From assembly GCF_026230105.1 (NCBI RefSeq), contig NC_079485.1, positions 26,517,572-26,581,571 of the forward strand: a DNA stretch of 64,000 nucleotides. The letters are read 5' to 3'. The notes beneath the pieces are model-generated. The model was given only the letters and a program-made list of their open reading frames with translations. It had not been told where the DNA came from and did no database searches. Below, piece by piece: positions 22,978-33,433 of the stretch. A program made the position numbers and the translations under genes. The DNA is from Diorhabda sublineata. Taxonomy: Eukaryota > Arthropoda > Insecta > Coleoptera > Chrysomelidae. Every line of letters begins with the position of its first letter. Position 1 is the stretch's first letter.

Positions 22978-23932
22978 CGAGGATATATTGAAAAATTCTT
23001 AGCCTACTATAGAACCAAACAAAATTTCAATTTTAAAATATTTTATTACTCAACATATTCCCCTCTTAATTGGATACATTTATTACAGCGAACCTGCAAC
23101 GTCTCTAGACCTTTCAAAAAAAATGTTTCTTCTTGCTCTGCAAACCAGACCTCAACAGCTTTTATTACCTCCTCTTTGAAAGAAAATTTAGGACCTTTTA
23201 TACTTTTTTTCAGTTGAGGAAAGAGATGATAGTCGAACAGAGCCAAATCTAGTGAATAAGGGGGGTATTCTAGTAATTCGAACACTAAATCACGAATTTT
23301 TTATTTTTTGCATGGCAGCTTGAGATTTGTGTACATGGGCGTTGTCCTGCAAAAACAAAACGTCGAATAGTAATCTCCAGGTATTGTTCTACCCTTATAC
23401 AAAAAATCAATCATGATTACTCCATGGCAATCCCAAAAAACTGAAGCAAGAACTTTTCCAGCAGATTTTTGGACACGAAACTTCTTAGGTATTGGAAAAC
23501 CAGGCACGCTTTTGGTCAACATCCAATTCGACGGTCTGATAAATTCATGTGATGAACTGCATCGATATTTTCGGGGACTGACATAGAAACTGGCCTTCCA
23601 CATCGGATGGATGAAAAATTTATCTCTTTTGAAGCTTGCAGTCCAATTTTTCACGGTTGCATACGAAGGACATTGATCACCAAGGGTATTAAGCATATCT
23701 TCGTGAATCTGCTTATCTCTTAACCCTTTTAAATACAGTTACTTGATGATGACTCGATACTCCAATTGGACATCTTTTTTCTTTTAATTTATTGCGTAAC
23801 TCTGGTTTTACTTTTTTGACGTCAAACTTTCCACTGAACCTTCTAATAAATTATTGTTCGTTGCTATGGTAACGCAATATTTTATTAACCATGCAACTGG
23901 TCTAGGCTAACTAGATGTCAATACATCCTCTG
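22978..23932 (-). mobile_element. mariner transposon, internally deleted
   Basis: TA target duplications flank both ends (22976-22977 and 23933-23934). Inverted ends read CGAGGATATATTGAAAAATT on the left and, inward from 23932, CAGAGGATGTATTGACA; both reach TAGCCTA about 30 bp in. Coding is on the minus strand. The frame at 23696-23301 includes KVLASVFWDCHGVIMIDFLY (second-domain Asp), and the frame at 23285-23046 gives the C-terminus with PPYSLDLALFDYHLF (third catalytic Asp) and a final RGEYVE. The N-terminal part is shortened, giving 955 bp against the usual ~1.3 kb. Frame changes make it inactive. Confidence 0.82.
23046..23696 (-). pseudogene. mariner transposase (two frames), inactive
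   Basis: The product would be a D,D34D mariner transposase. The N-terminal part has lost most of the helix-turn-helix region and the segment around the first catalytic Asp. What remains is the WDCHGVIMIDFLYKGRTIPG stretch, a damaged QDNAP-like region around FCFCRTTPMYTNLK, and an intact-looking final 79 codons with YSLDLALFDYHLFPQLKK and the closing EEVIKAVEVWFAEQEE helix. A stop separates the two frames near 23300. It sits wholly within the inverted ends of the element. Confidence 0.8.
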
Positions 23933-24254
23933 TATTATCAATACATCCATACATACTGAAGTCTGATGATATCAGGAATGTCTCCTTTGCCCCCAATTTA
24001 CCAATTTCAATTGTTTCTGAGTAATATTTCCCATTTTGAAATTTAAAAATAATATCCCTTGCAACGTATCGATAGAACAAAGATTTAAAAAGATTTAAGA
24101 ACTTGACAATTTTTACATTTTCTGCGAAATCGCACCAATAAATCTTCAAATAACCCCTAGGGAGAGTACAGCTTCGTGTCGAAAACAAATTACTTATATA
24201 TAAACTCATATTTAAACCAATTTGGTCTTATACTGTCCCGCTAGTTACTCCAAC

Positions 24255-24485
24255 TTTGATATCATTACGAAGTATCAAAACAGATGCTACGCATAATAGT
24301 GAACGCGCTATGGTTCGTTAGAAACAGTGAAAGCCACAAAGACCTAATAGTTCCGCCAAAAATATATGAATCATTTAGTGCAATAGTATCCAAATAAATT
24401 AGAAAGAAACCGCCAGAAGAGACAAGACGACTGGAAAGCTCAAACCATCCGAACCCTCTCACTAGGTTTTTACTAGACTAATTTC
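24255..24485 (+). pseudogene. jockey-type LINE ORF2 C-terminal fragment
   Basis: The frame reads LRIIVNALWFVRNSESHKDL, then VPPKIYESFSAIVSK, a stop, and RRLESSNHPNPLTRFLL. This matches the last ~70 residues of jockey-like ORF2, where an IANAPW-x-V-x-N-x-x-x-HRDL block is followed by a basic tail. The family resembles the copy ending at 31.3 kb (MPNFIITRDL). Only the end survives. Confidence 0.6.
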
Positions 24486-25490
24486 CACAAGAATACTGCC
24501 TACAAGTCAGTTAGTTAACATAATTTTGTAAAATAAGTTAACCTCTAGTCATTAAAAACACTTATTTTCACATTTGTCTCATTTGACAGATTGTGAAATT
24601 AAACCAATAAAAAAGTTTTACTTTTTGCATTCTACCCATAATCATCATAATGCAACCTAAAATAATGTAATTGACAAGATGATGAAAACGACTGAGTTAT
24701 TGTGAGATCTAATTCTAAAAGGTTTACATAATAATATTTATTAACTAATTTCATCTGTCATGACCAAATTCAAAATAATTAGGTAAACATTCAATTTAAA
24801 AACGTATTATTATTTTCCACAATAACAATAATGGAGTATTCCTTTTCTGCCAATCGATTTGTACAGAAGTTGACAGCCACCTTGAAATTTGTTTCGTAAA
24901 TAATTCATAGAACCTTTTCCGACTCATTATAGTAAGTTATAACTCATGTTATTTGCTTATAGATACTATCAATTACTCTGAAGTAGTTGAATAATTAATA
25001 TACAACTTCAGAGTCGATCCAGGTGCCCGAACGCGAAGGGCACAAACAATGAGCGACCGCAGACTGCATAAATTTTATTATATCTTCCAATTATTTATGA
25101 ATTATATATTACCCAAAAGAATAACTAGTGATAGAAAATCAACACACTTAGTAAAATAAGCTGCCGCCACAACAATTATGCTCAAAAACGAACAAGAAGA
25201 ACCATTATATAGTACATCTGACAATAAAACTGAGAAAATATCTTCATTTCAACCAACCTTGTAACGCTGTCACTTCTATCTAAATATTGATCTCCAGCAA
25301 CGTCAACAGCTTTGAAATAAAACAAGCATCAATGATATTCTAACAATTTAGTACCAAACTACCATTATCATTTCTCAAATACGAGTTCTTTAAAAAGGGA
25401 AATAAACTTGTACCTCCTTTTATTGCAAAATTTACATAATTAGTGTAATTAACCGATAGTAATTAAGAGGAAATGGCGGAAGGGAATAAT
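24486..25490. other. No gene recognised
   Basis: AT-rich; nothing seen on either strand. Confidence 0.45.
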
Positions 25491-25900
25491 CAAGGCATAG
25501 GCATTCTACGATTGCATTACTAATTATTATACATTCATTAGAATGAATCGAGGTAGACCGCATAGTGAGTTGGTGAAGGATATCAATGAGATAAAAATTA
25601 AAAATTGGATAAGCAAAGGCAAAGAAGAAAAGGAACAATGAAGTCATGGGCCTCCTACAATTACATTGGTAATAACTATACATAAATTGAAGGAAGAATA
25701 AAACGAGATAGATCAGAATGGGTTGATGAAGGATACAAGCTAAAAATTGAAAATGAAATAAGCAGAGCCAAAGACAGAAACAAGAAAGAAGTTAATCGAG
25801 CTTTTTTTACGTTTGCATTGCTAATAATCAGACATGCATTCGTAAAAGAAAGAAAGAATAAATCGTGGTAGATCCCATCAAATATAGGAATAAATGAAAT
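25491..25900. repeat. Degenerate tandem repeat, ~160-bp unit, about 2.5 copies
   Basis: Units start near 25495 (ctacgattgcattactaat), 25656 (ctacaattacattggtaat) and 25817 (tacgtttgcattgctaat). Each continues through related text: an ATTATACATTCAT-like stretch, a GAATAAAACGAGATAGATC-like stretch, GTTGATGAAGGATA, AAAATTGAAAATG and AAGCAAAGGCAAAGA. Divergence between copies is high, so the duplication is old. The unit is not recognised. Confidence 0.65.
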
Positions 25901-26569
25901 AATATATCAAGCCATTTTTTCTTAGAATTAAGTTCGGAATTGAGAACAAATGATTTGCCATCTCTATTTTTGAAAATTATCTTTATACATTTACTTCAGA
26001 CTGTCTCGCACTATTCTGCTCTACTTCTTTTTTATAGACACTCGATGCTTTTGTTTTTCAGTGATTTGCAAAGACATTTTGATAAATGGGTTGAATAAAG
26101 TAGATTAAATATTTCACATCGAATAAGATTTCTGCTCGACTTTCGATTGCTACAAACTGATCCTCGCAAATCCTTATGAATGAGTCACTATTTTTATGCG
26201 ACATTTTTATTCTGTTCTTGCCTTCTAATCTCGCGCTTTCTCACAAAACAGTGATTGATTTTGATTAAAAATAAATATACAATAAAAATATATATGGTAT
26301 TATATATTATATTATAGTATTAATATGATTACTTTTTGGCAATTGTTAATTTAATTATATTTCAAATTAACCACATTATTACAAAAACTGGAAATTTCTT
26401 GAAATATCTCAATTAATTTTGAATGTTAAGGGTGGAAAATCATGTAACAAATGCACCCATTTCTGATTTTTTTTTATTTAAACATACATAACTCCGCATC
26501 AACTACTGAGAGTTATTAACAGGGGGAGACATTTACAACATAGTAGTATAATTTATAATAATGAGATAT

Positions 26570-27010
26570 TAGATTTTAGATATGAAATTTGTGTCTTTAA
26601 GATAACATAGTACTTCGTTTCCGGATGAAGAGAGAATTGATTTAAAATTTTTTCCTAGCTTGTAGCGTCTTCTGTGTTCTTCATTTTGAGGATATTCGAT
26701 TAGTAGATGTTTCACTGTGAGTCTAGTTTGGTATGTTCGATATAAAGGCTCCGTTTCTTTTGTTAGAAGATATTGATGTGTTATGCGCGCGTGTCAAATT
26801 CTTAGACGATTAAGAATAACTTGTTCTCCTCTTTTTTTGAGTAGTGACAGTTTTGTTTTAATTTCGAGTATTATTTGTTTTGAAATTGTTTCGGTTTCTT
26901 CCCAGATTGATTGCCATTTTTGGTATATGTGCTCTTTTATTGATAATTTGTGATCGATGTGGAATTTCTGATTTGTATCGTTAGAAATAATATTTTCACC
27001 GGGAACTTTT
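26570..27010 (-). pseudogene. LINE RNase H-linked C-terminal fragment
   Basis: The minus-strand reading gives WQSIWEE, LLKKRGEQVILNRLRI, a stop, HARITHQYLLTKETEPLYRT and LTVKHLLIEYPQNEEHRRRY. This is the end of an I/jockey-type ORF2, where R-x-x-LRIGH-x-R-x-THGYLL is followed by a C-x2-C...H...C finger. The finger cysteines are replaced here (LYRTYQ) and one codon is a stop. It is a dead 5'-truncated copy of a LINE family different from that at 8.5 kb. Confidence 0.62.
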
Positions 27011-27778
27011 TTGTTATTAATTTAAGCGATCTCTTTTACACGATTCCAAATAAATAATACTTCTCCAATGGTATATCATAAGTTAGCAACTCAGTTACTA
27101 TTGATTGGACCCCTATAGGAATATATGGAAATAGCGAAGCGGATTAAAGAGTGGAGCAAACTGAGGGACCTTGCTACACCAATACTATACAATATGAAAT
27201 TGAGGAATTGACAATACAAACTTGGCGAAATAACTAAAGAACAGCACCACCATCTAAACATGAAATGGAGACGAAAAGCAGTGATGAAAGAATTGAAATA
27301 GGTCACATTTGACACATACAAGGTGTATACAGTTAACCTGTATGTTAACAGGTTAACTTTACTAATACCATTACCATATACTTTGTAATCATCAAACCTT
27401 GTAATTTTACTTCAAATAGTTAAAACATGGATAATATTATTTACAAATAGGAAAATTTTATCATATTACTGAAATACACTATTATGGATCAAATTTTTAA
27501 GTTTTTATCTATTATTCCGCTTCTTTCTTCTTGTAGTTTTAGAACTCTTCCTTCCTTCTCCGCATTTACTTCTTATCTATTCTTTTCTCAGCTTATAAAA
27601 CTTGCTTTTGGTTACCATTTCTTATTATACAAATAATGTTCTATATTTTTCATAGTGGTGGTTTTCATAGAATCTTCTTAGCTTCAGGTTATTATTTTTC
27701 TCTATTCAATATTGAAATTCAACCCAATTTTGTTGTGTCATTTAGGTATTGTAGGATTGATTTCAATTCATAGACCTA
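27011..27778. other. No gene recognised
   Basis: AT-rich sequence; a frame at 27091-27321 has no recognised domain. A short repeated stretch (gttaacctgtatgttaacaggttaac, an imperfect palindrome) lies near 27330-27356. Confidence 0.4.
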
Positions 27779-28926
27779 CGAGGATGGTCCCAGAAGTGTA
27801 TCACTGTATTAGAAAGTACACATTCTACACAGCATATGTTTGAAGTTTGAAGACGCCACGTTATTTAGTATTTATTTGGCAGTCATCAATAATGAACGTT
27901 TTCAATTAATTTATAAACATAGAATAAGTTGGTGATCGTTATGTGATACAATATTTTTATTCGAAAGGCCTTAGCCCAACCAATATAAAAGTTGAACTAG
28001 ATTCTATTCTAATGAGACTGCTCCTTCGTTATCAACAATAAAAAATTCGGAAGCAGAGTTTTAACGAGGCCGTACGAAGATCAGCCTCTTAGTGGTCGAC
28101 AAAATGAAGTGACTATTCCAGAAATGTTGAAGAACATCCACAAAGCGGTAGTGGATGACATAGTAGGTATTTTAAAACCTGTGGTATATCGCATATTGAC
28201 TGAAAATTTGGACATGAGAAAGCTGTGCGTGAGATGGATGCCGCGTTTGCTCACAGTGGAACAAAAACAGCGTCGTGAAGATGTTTCCATCGATTATTTG
28301 GCAATGTTTCACAGAAATAAAGCCGAATTTTGCACCGTTTCATAACCATGGATGAAACGTGAGTCCATCATTCCACACCCGAAACAAAATAACAATCAAA
28401 ACACTGGACTGAAAATGGAGAACCGGCTCCAAAGAAGGCAAAGACCGTTTCATCTGCAGGAAAGGTCATGGCGTCGGTTTTTTGCGATGCGCATGGGATA
28501 ATTTACATTGAAATGAAGGAATCAAGCAAAAACGGCCGCATTTGGCTAAAAAGAGAGTGTTGTTTCATCAAGACAATGCACCAGCTCACATATCCGTTAT
28601 TGCAAGGGCCAAAATTTATGAATTGAGGTTTGAATTATTACCTTCCTTTTCCACCACCACTCTTTTCGCCAGATTTAACCTCCTCGGACTATTTCCTATT
28701 ACTACACTTGAAAAAATGGCTCAGTGGTCAAACATTTTCCAACAATGAAGAGGTGATGTAGCAGTTAATGGCTATTTTGAGGAGCTTGATGATAAAAAAG
28801 GTATCGAATTTATTGCTGGGAAACGTGTAAAGAGCTAGAAGGAGATTACGTTCAAAAATAAATATATTTTTTTCCAAAATTTTTATGGTTTCTTTGTTGG
28901 GCCAGGTACTTCTGGGATCATCCTCG
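27779..28926 (+). mobile_element. mariner transposon (SETMAR-type relative), inactive
   Basis: TA target duplications lie at 27777-27778 and 28927-28928. Inverted ends read CGAGGATGGTCCCAGAAGTG on the left and, inward from 28926, CGAGGATGATCCCAGAAGTA. The 1.15-kb interior encodes the transposase on the plus strand in several frames, so the ends are far better kept than the gene. Confidence 0.88.
27890..28850 (+). pseudogene. mariner transposase, frameshifted
   Basis: Segments in order are: KGLSPTNIKVELDSIL (first helix-turn-helix); a 78-codon frame at 28109-28345 with LTENLDMRKLCVRWMPRLLT and EQKQRREDVS; TMDET then a stop and VHH (first catalytic Asp present); AGKVMASVF; the 28542 frame with KRVLFHQDNAPAHISVIARA (second Asp present); and, one frame over, FSPDLTSSDYFL (third Asp present) and KKWLSGQTFSNNEEV. 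All three acidic residues remain, but at least four frameshifts or stops prevent a product. The subfamily resembles the mariner found in the human SETMAR fusion. Confidence 0.82.
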
Positions 28927-29589
28927 TATATAGTAATAAATAGTAGGTCGATCGCAAATATTAGTGTCCGAAAAAAGCTACAAAGATCTGTAATTGGAAA
29001 AAATATTATTTTTCAATATTTTAACATTGTACCCCTCTCAATGATCATGAAATGTAGATTTCAATGTTAAAGATTCCACAAACTAGATTCAAAATTCAAA
29101 GTATACATTTGTAGATATGTGTTGAATTTATAAGCATATGTATTTGTATTTTGTACATTCCATTCTCCAAGCCTATTTTACATTAGGAACTGAGGTCGGC
29201 AACCTCTTTCGTGTTAAAATTTTACCTCACCCTTACATTTAAGCTGATTTCATATAGGGTGAAAAGAGGGATGAATGTCATAAAAATTCAAATCTGTATA
29301 TCAAGGGTAAATTACAAGTGTGTGAAGTGTTTCTGTTCTAAGCTAAAATAAAATATAAATGCAAATTTGAAACAAAAAAATTTGCGATATAACCTTCGAC
29401 ATATTTTTTCCATCGGAAAACAAATGATGGTCAAATATGGTTCAATATCTGAGCTATACGGGTGCATTGAAGTTTCCTAAACAAGTTCATTGAATTCATG
29501 GTGTGGTGAAAAACCTTAAACATTCTCATATACCATCTATCTGTCATCCACCGTTATTATTCTTATTTGATATGCACATTGCATCAGCC
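28927..29589. other. No gene recognised
   Basis: AT-rich with no supported ORF on either strand. Confidence 0.4.
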
Positions 29590-29870
29590 TATGAGCCAAT
29601 CTTTCTGATATAGTTGCTCAAGTTCATCAGCTTTTTCAGTAAGAGGTCAGTCGGAACAATGCAAATTCTTTTCAACTAAATTTGTACCACTGAAACATTG
29701 AAACTGATTACGCATGGTACGATGAGCTACAGAATCCTTAGTGTAAGTATCCCAAACATGTCTGCATGTTCGTAATGCGTTATTGTCTTTTATATAGCGC
29801 AAAAGAATCATATAGCTTATTTCTCCAAAAATTTCATTAACATTGACAAATATATTCTGAACAACAAATG
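29590..29870 (-). pseudogene. mariner transposase N-terminal fragment
   Basis: The minus-strand reading gives ALRTCRHVWDTYTKDSVAHRT then MRNQFQCFSGTNL, followed by PLTEKADELEQL after a stop. It matches the N-terminal helix-turn-helix of a mariner of the mellifera type, where a W-F-x-x-F-x-S-G-N-F-x-L block is expected (here QFQCFSGTNL). Only about 90 codons are present and no ends were found. It abuts the LINE that starts near 29880. Confidence 0.5.
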
Positions 29871-29879
29871 ATACTTTGT

Positions 29880-31310
29880 TGCCATACAAAAAAATGAAGC
29901 AGTCACAGCTACATCACACCCCACCTGGAACAGAAGAGGGTAATTGGGCTAAGACTAACAGCGAGAAAGCAGCATTGTTTGGCAAGCATTTGGAGACAGC
30001 TTTTACCATATGGCAAGTAACAAACGCTATCAAGACAAAGCTAAATCCACGTAAAGCCCTTGATAGGATCTAATAAAAGCTAAAATACTGCAATAATTGA
30101 GTCCCAAAACCTTAAAATATTCAACTTATATCTTTAATGCTACGTTAAGAACGGCACATTTCCCATCACAGTGGAAAGTGGCACAAATTATACTACTTCC
30201 CAAAGCCTCTGGAAGACGTGAAATCATATAGACCTATAAGTCTGCTACCTATAATGGGCAAATTGCTAGAAAATCTAGTCACCGAAAAAATACAACCAAT
30301 CATTGACCAAAGAAATATAATACCAAATCATCAATTTGGATTCAGACACGAGCACGCAACAATTGAGAAAGGTCGCCGTGTAACTAAAAAAATAAATTTT
30401 GTAAACAGAGAAAATTGTTTTGCGGGGTTTTTAGACATCACTTAGGCCATTGACAAGATTTGGCATGATGGCCTTTTATTCAAAATCTCTCTACCTACAT
30501 GATCGCTATTTATTTGTTAACCATGATGAACAAATACCACTATACAAAATAAACGCTGGAGTTCTCCAAGGCAATGTCCTGGGACCGCTGATTTTCACGG
30601 CAGATCTACCAACTAACAATGATGTATTAGCAGCTACATTTGCAGTTGACACCGCCATACTAGCATCACATAGATATACGTTAATTGCACCTAATACATT
30701 ACAGCTTCATTTCAACAAGACAGAAAAATGGCTGCAGAAATGGCGCATTAAAGCAAACAAATCGAATCGAAACACAAATGCCCAGAAGTCACACTAAATA
30801 TCAAGTCCTACCTCAACGAGATGATGTTAAATATCTTGGCATGCACCTGGACAAGCAATTAACCTGGAAGAAATATATATGGAACAAACGCAAACAATTC
30901 GATTTGAAACTAAGGGATTTATATTGGCTGATAGGTAGGAAATTCCAATAATCTTTAAAAAAACAAAGTACTGATCTACAAAGCAATCCTCAAGCCCATA
31001 TGGAACTACGGAGTGCCATTGTGAATTGTGGAGATCAGCAGCCAACTCAATTATTGGAACTCGGGACCAATTCTAATCGAAGGTCCTACGTAGATCTATC
31101 GTAGATGCTTCTTGGTTTATGCCAAACTTTATCATAACTCGTGACCTCCATGTGCTGCCAACGGTTAAAGCGGAAATAGAAAATTTATCCATATGTTATG
31201 AAAATAGGTTAAGCGTCCACCCAAACAGACTGGTATCTAACCAAATGATGCAACCAACAGTTCACCATACACTCAAAAAGTATGTCAATTTGAATTGGAT
31301 TGTCACATAA
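29880..31310 (+). pseudogene. jockey-like LINE ORF2 reverse transcriptase, broken
   Basis: Parts in order are: GNWAKTNSEKAALFGKHLE; FPSQWKVAQIILLPK; SYRPISLLPIMGKLLENLV with NHQFGFRHEHATIEK; LDITQAIDKIWHDGLL-like coding across a stop near 30445; YKINAGVLQGNVLGPLIF; and FAVDTAILAS, the polymerase box, where the usual F-A-D-D has become F-A-V-D. Then come KWLQKWRIKAN, KYLGMHLDKQLTWKKYI and a tail MPNFIITRDLHVLPTVKAEI. This is the expected order for jockey-clade ORF2 (palm, thumb, C-terminus), with the endonuclease half missing. The changed catalytic Asp and several stops show it is inactive. Confidence 0.8.
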
Positions 31311-31789
31311 TTTGCTTATTATAATAAATCTTATAAATTGCAAATAAAGCGGGCAGTTGAAAACATTGTTGCCATGTCCAAAATACAAGAAATTTGAAAA
31401 TAAAGTACGAATACTATGGAAGGGTTTCTTTGAAACTATACTTTATACTATATATACATCAATAAGTAATAATGCAAATTCCCAATGTGTCTCAGAATCC
31501 AAAATGTTGTTTTGAGTATCGAGTAAATCTAAATGAATCGAAATTGATTTGAAATGAATGCCCACATAAAATCAATTCTACAGTTTGTGTACACACAACA
31601 CAATTTTGAAGCTCATGGAGCCTAAACATTCATCTGGTGTTTGAAGCATTGCGCACCCATGTGCTTGATTGGGTGCTCAAAGTATGTAATTGGAAAGCAA
31701 CTAAAATAATTCGTCAATTATTTTAATCAATTCTATTTTATCTGTTGAGCAAAAGTGAATTTTGAACTTTTTATAATGAAATATCGAAT
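31311..31789. other. No gene recognised
   Basis: AT-rich interval between two oppositely oriented LINE fragments. Confidence 0.4.
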
Positions 31790-32840
31790 GAGAAAGACAG
31801 AGAAATACTTTATTGCCAAAAAATTGTTCAATTTGTAGACATAATAACTAAATAAAGATACAAATAAAATAAAGTTTCATTATGCAGACGAAAACCACAA
31901 TGAGTAATAAAATTATAGGTAATAGTAATAGGTAATAATTAGTATATAAGTCCATAGCAAAATTAAATCAGTATGCAGCATGCCTGGAATTAAATATTAT
32001 TAGAATAGAAGTCGTTTACAGAGTAGAAGGCACTTTCCAGTAAATATGCCCTCAAATTATTGCGGAATGTGGGAAAAGAATATATCGATTTAATTTCAAT
32101 CGGCAAGTGATTGTGCATTTTTTGCATTGTAAAATATTGAGCCCTTAACTAATTCTGAACGTGGAATAGGTAGGTAAAGGTCGTGCTCCGTGTTCCCAAA
32201 TGGATAGCCGTGTAACGTCCTTTCTGAAATTGGAGAAGGGTGCTTACGAATTAGGCAAACGGATTCTAGGATGAATAAGGAAGGAACAGTCAGAATTTTT
32301 AATCTTTTAAAGAAGTCCCTGCAGTGAGCCCTACTGTTTACTCCAAATAAATATCTAACAGCTCCTTTCTGTAGTTTTAAGATTCTCTTAAATTGAGACG
32401 CACCACACGTACCCCAGAAGGGAAGCGCATATCGGAGATGCGACTCAATAAATGCATAATAGACTATTAAGGGGGTGGACAAGTTCAGTTCTTTGGAAAC
32501 AGATCTCAGAGCGAAGTAGGAGGAACTTGATTTTTTAGATAAGACGACATTATGTAACTCCCATTTCAAGGAATTGTCCAGAACAAGCCCTAAGAATTTT
32601 ACAGATTCAACGACGTCAATAGTGGTGTTATTTAATTAAAAAGGCAGCAATGTATTATTATAAGATAAAACTTTGATTTTAGAAACGTTGAGACAGAGAA
32701 GATTAGGATTGCACTAAAATTTAGGGTGATTAGGTCACTAGATATGGTTCTATGAAGTACAGTGAGATCAGGGTTGCTCCAATAGAAACTAGTATTGTCT
32801 GAAAATAGACATACTATGTACTGAGTCTCCACATTCTATT
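31790..32840 (-). pseudogene. LINE reverse transcriptase C-terminal part and 3' UTR
   Basis: On the minus strand, 32569-32096 is open for 157 codons. It includes ALRSVSKELNLSTPLIVYYA, ESHLRYALPFWG, FKRILKLQKGAVRYLFGV and LFILESVCLIRK, the thumb and end of a non-LTR ORF2. Upstream, 32832-32590 holds the preceding piece with CLFSDNTSF, where the catalytic Y/F-A-D-D box is already altered to FSDN, and VKFLGLVLDNS after a frameshift. The 3' UTR ends near 31800 with a TGGCAATAAAGTATTTCTCT block shared with the fragment at 5.2-5.7 kb. The clade is not resolved; jockey or CR1 is likely. Confidence 0.75.
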
Positions 32841-33355
32841 GGATTTCAAGATGACATCGTTGTATCAACCGTTACAAGCTGTCTTCTGTTGGTAAGGTAT
32901 GATTTAAACCATGCGCGAGGTGTTGTACAGTTGCAATTGAAGGTTTATGAAGAGAAGTTACTAGTGACTGAAAATTGTCTTCTATTGTGTTTGAGAGCCG
33001 CTGAAATATCAATAAATCACGAATTAATTCTAACCACTTTTAACGATATTATTCTAATGCAACGCTCGATTAGTGCCGAATTGAAATCTTATTTGCTTGC
33101 TCAAGATATGCTAGAGCAATCAACAAGAAGTCTAGTTTTGTGGTAAAAAATTCGTGGTATGACACACGATTTGTCAACATTATATTCGCGGACAAATTTC
33201 TGCCAAAACCTATCATACAATTACCTTCATAAAGCAAAGTTAAACACAACTTACCTACTTTGCATACTTTGAAAAATATAAAATAAATTTAGAGGACATT
33301 GGTTTCGTTAACCAGTTAAAATATCACTCATTTCACCTAAGTGTCTCTAGTCTTT

Positions 33356-33358
<3 letters not shown>
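32841..33358. other. No gene recognised
   Basis: An 85-codon plus-strand frame at 32889-33146 is open (MVRYDLNHARGVVQLQLKVY and on) but matches nothing I know. It adjoins the LINE and may be chance or a further worn repeat. Confidence 0.35.

Positions 33359-33427
<69 letters not shown>
33359..33427. repeat. (TA)n microsatellite, about 69 bp
   Basis: Pure TA dinucleotides. An alternating Ile-Tyr reading frame across it is an artefact of the repeat. Confidence 0.97.

Positions 33428-33433
<6 letters not shown>

Noticed and set aside
32889..33146. 85-codon frame as a possible host exon
   Set aside because: No splice sites in suitable phase and no domain; it directly adjoins LINE sequence.
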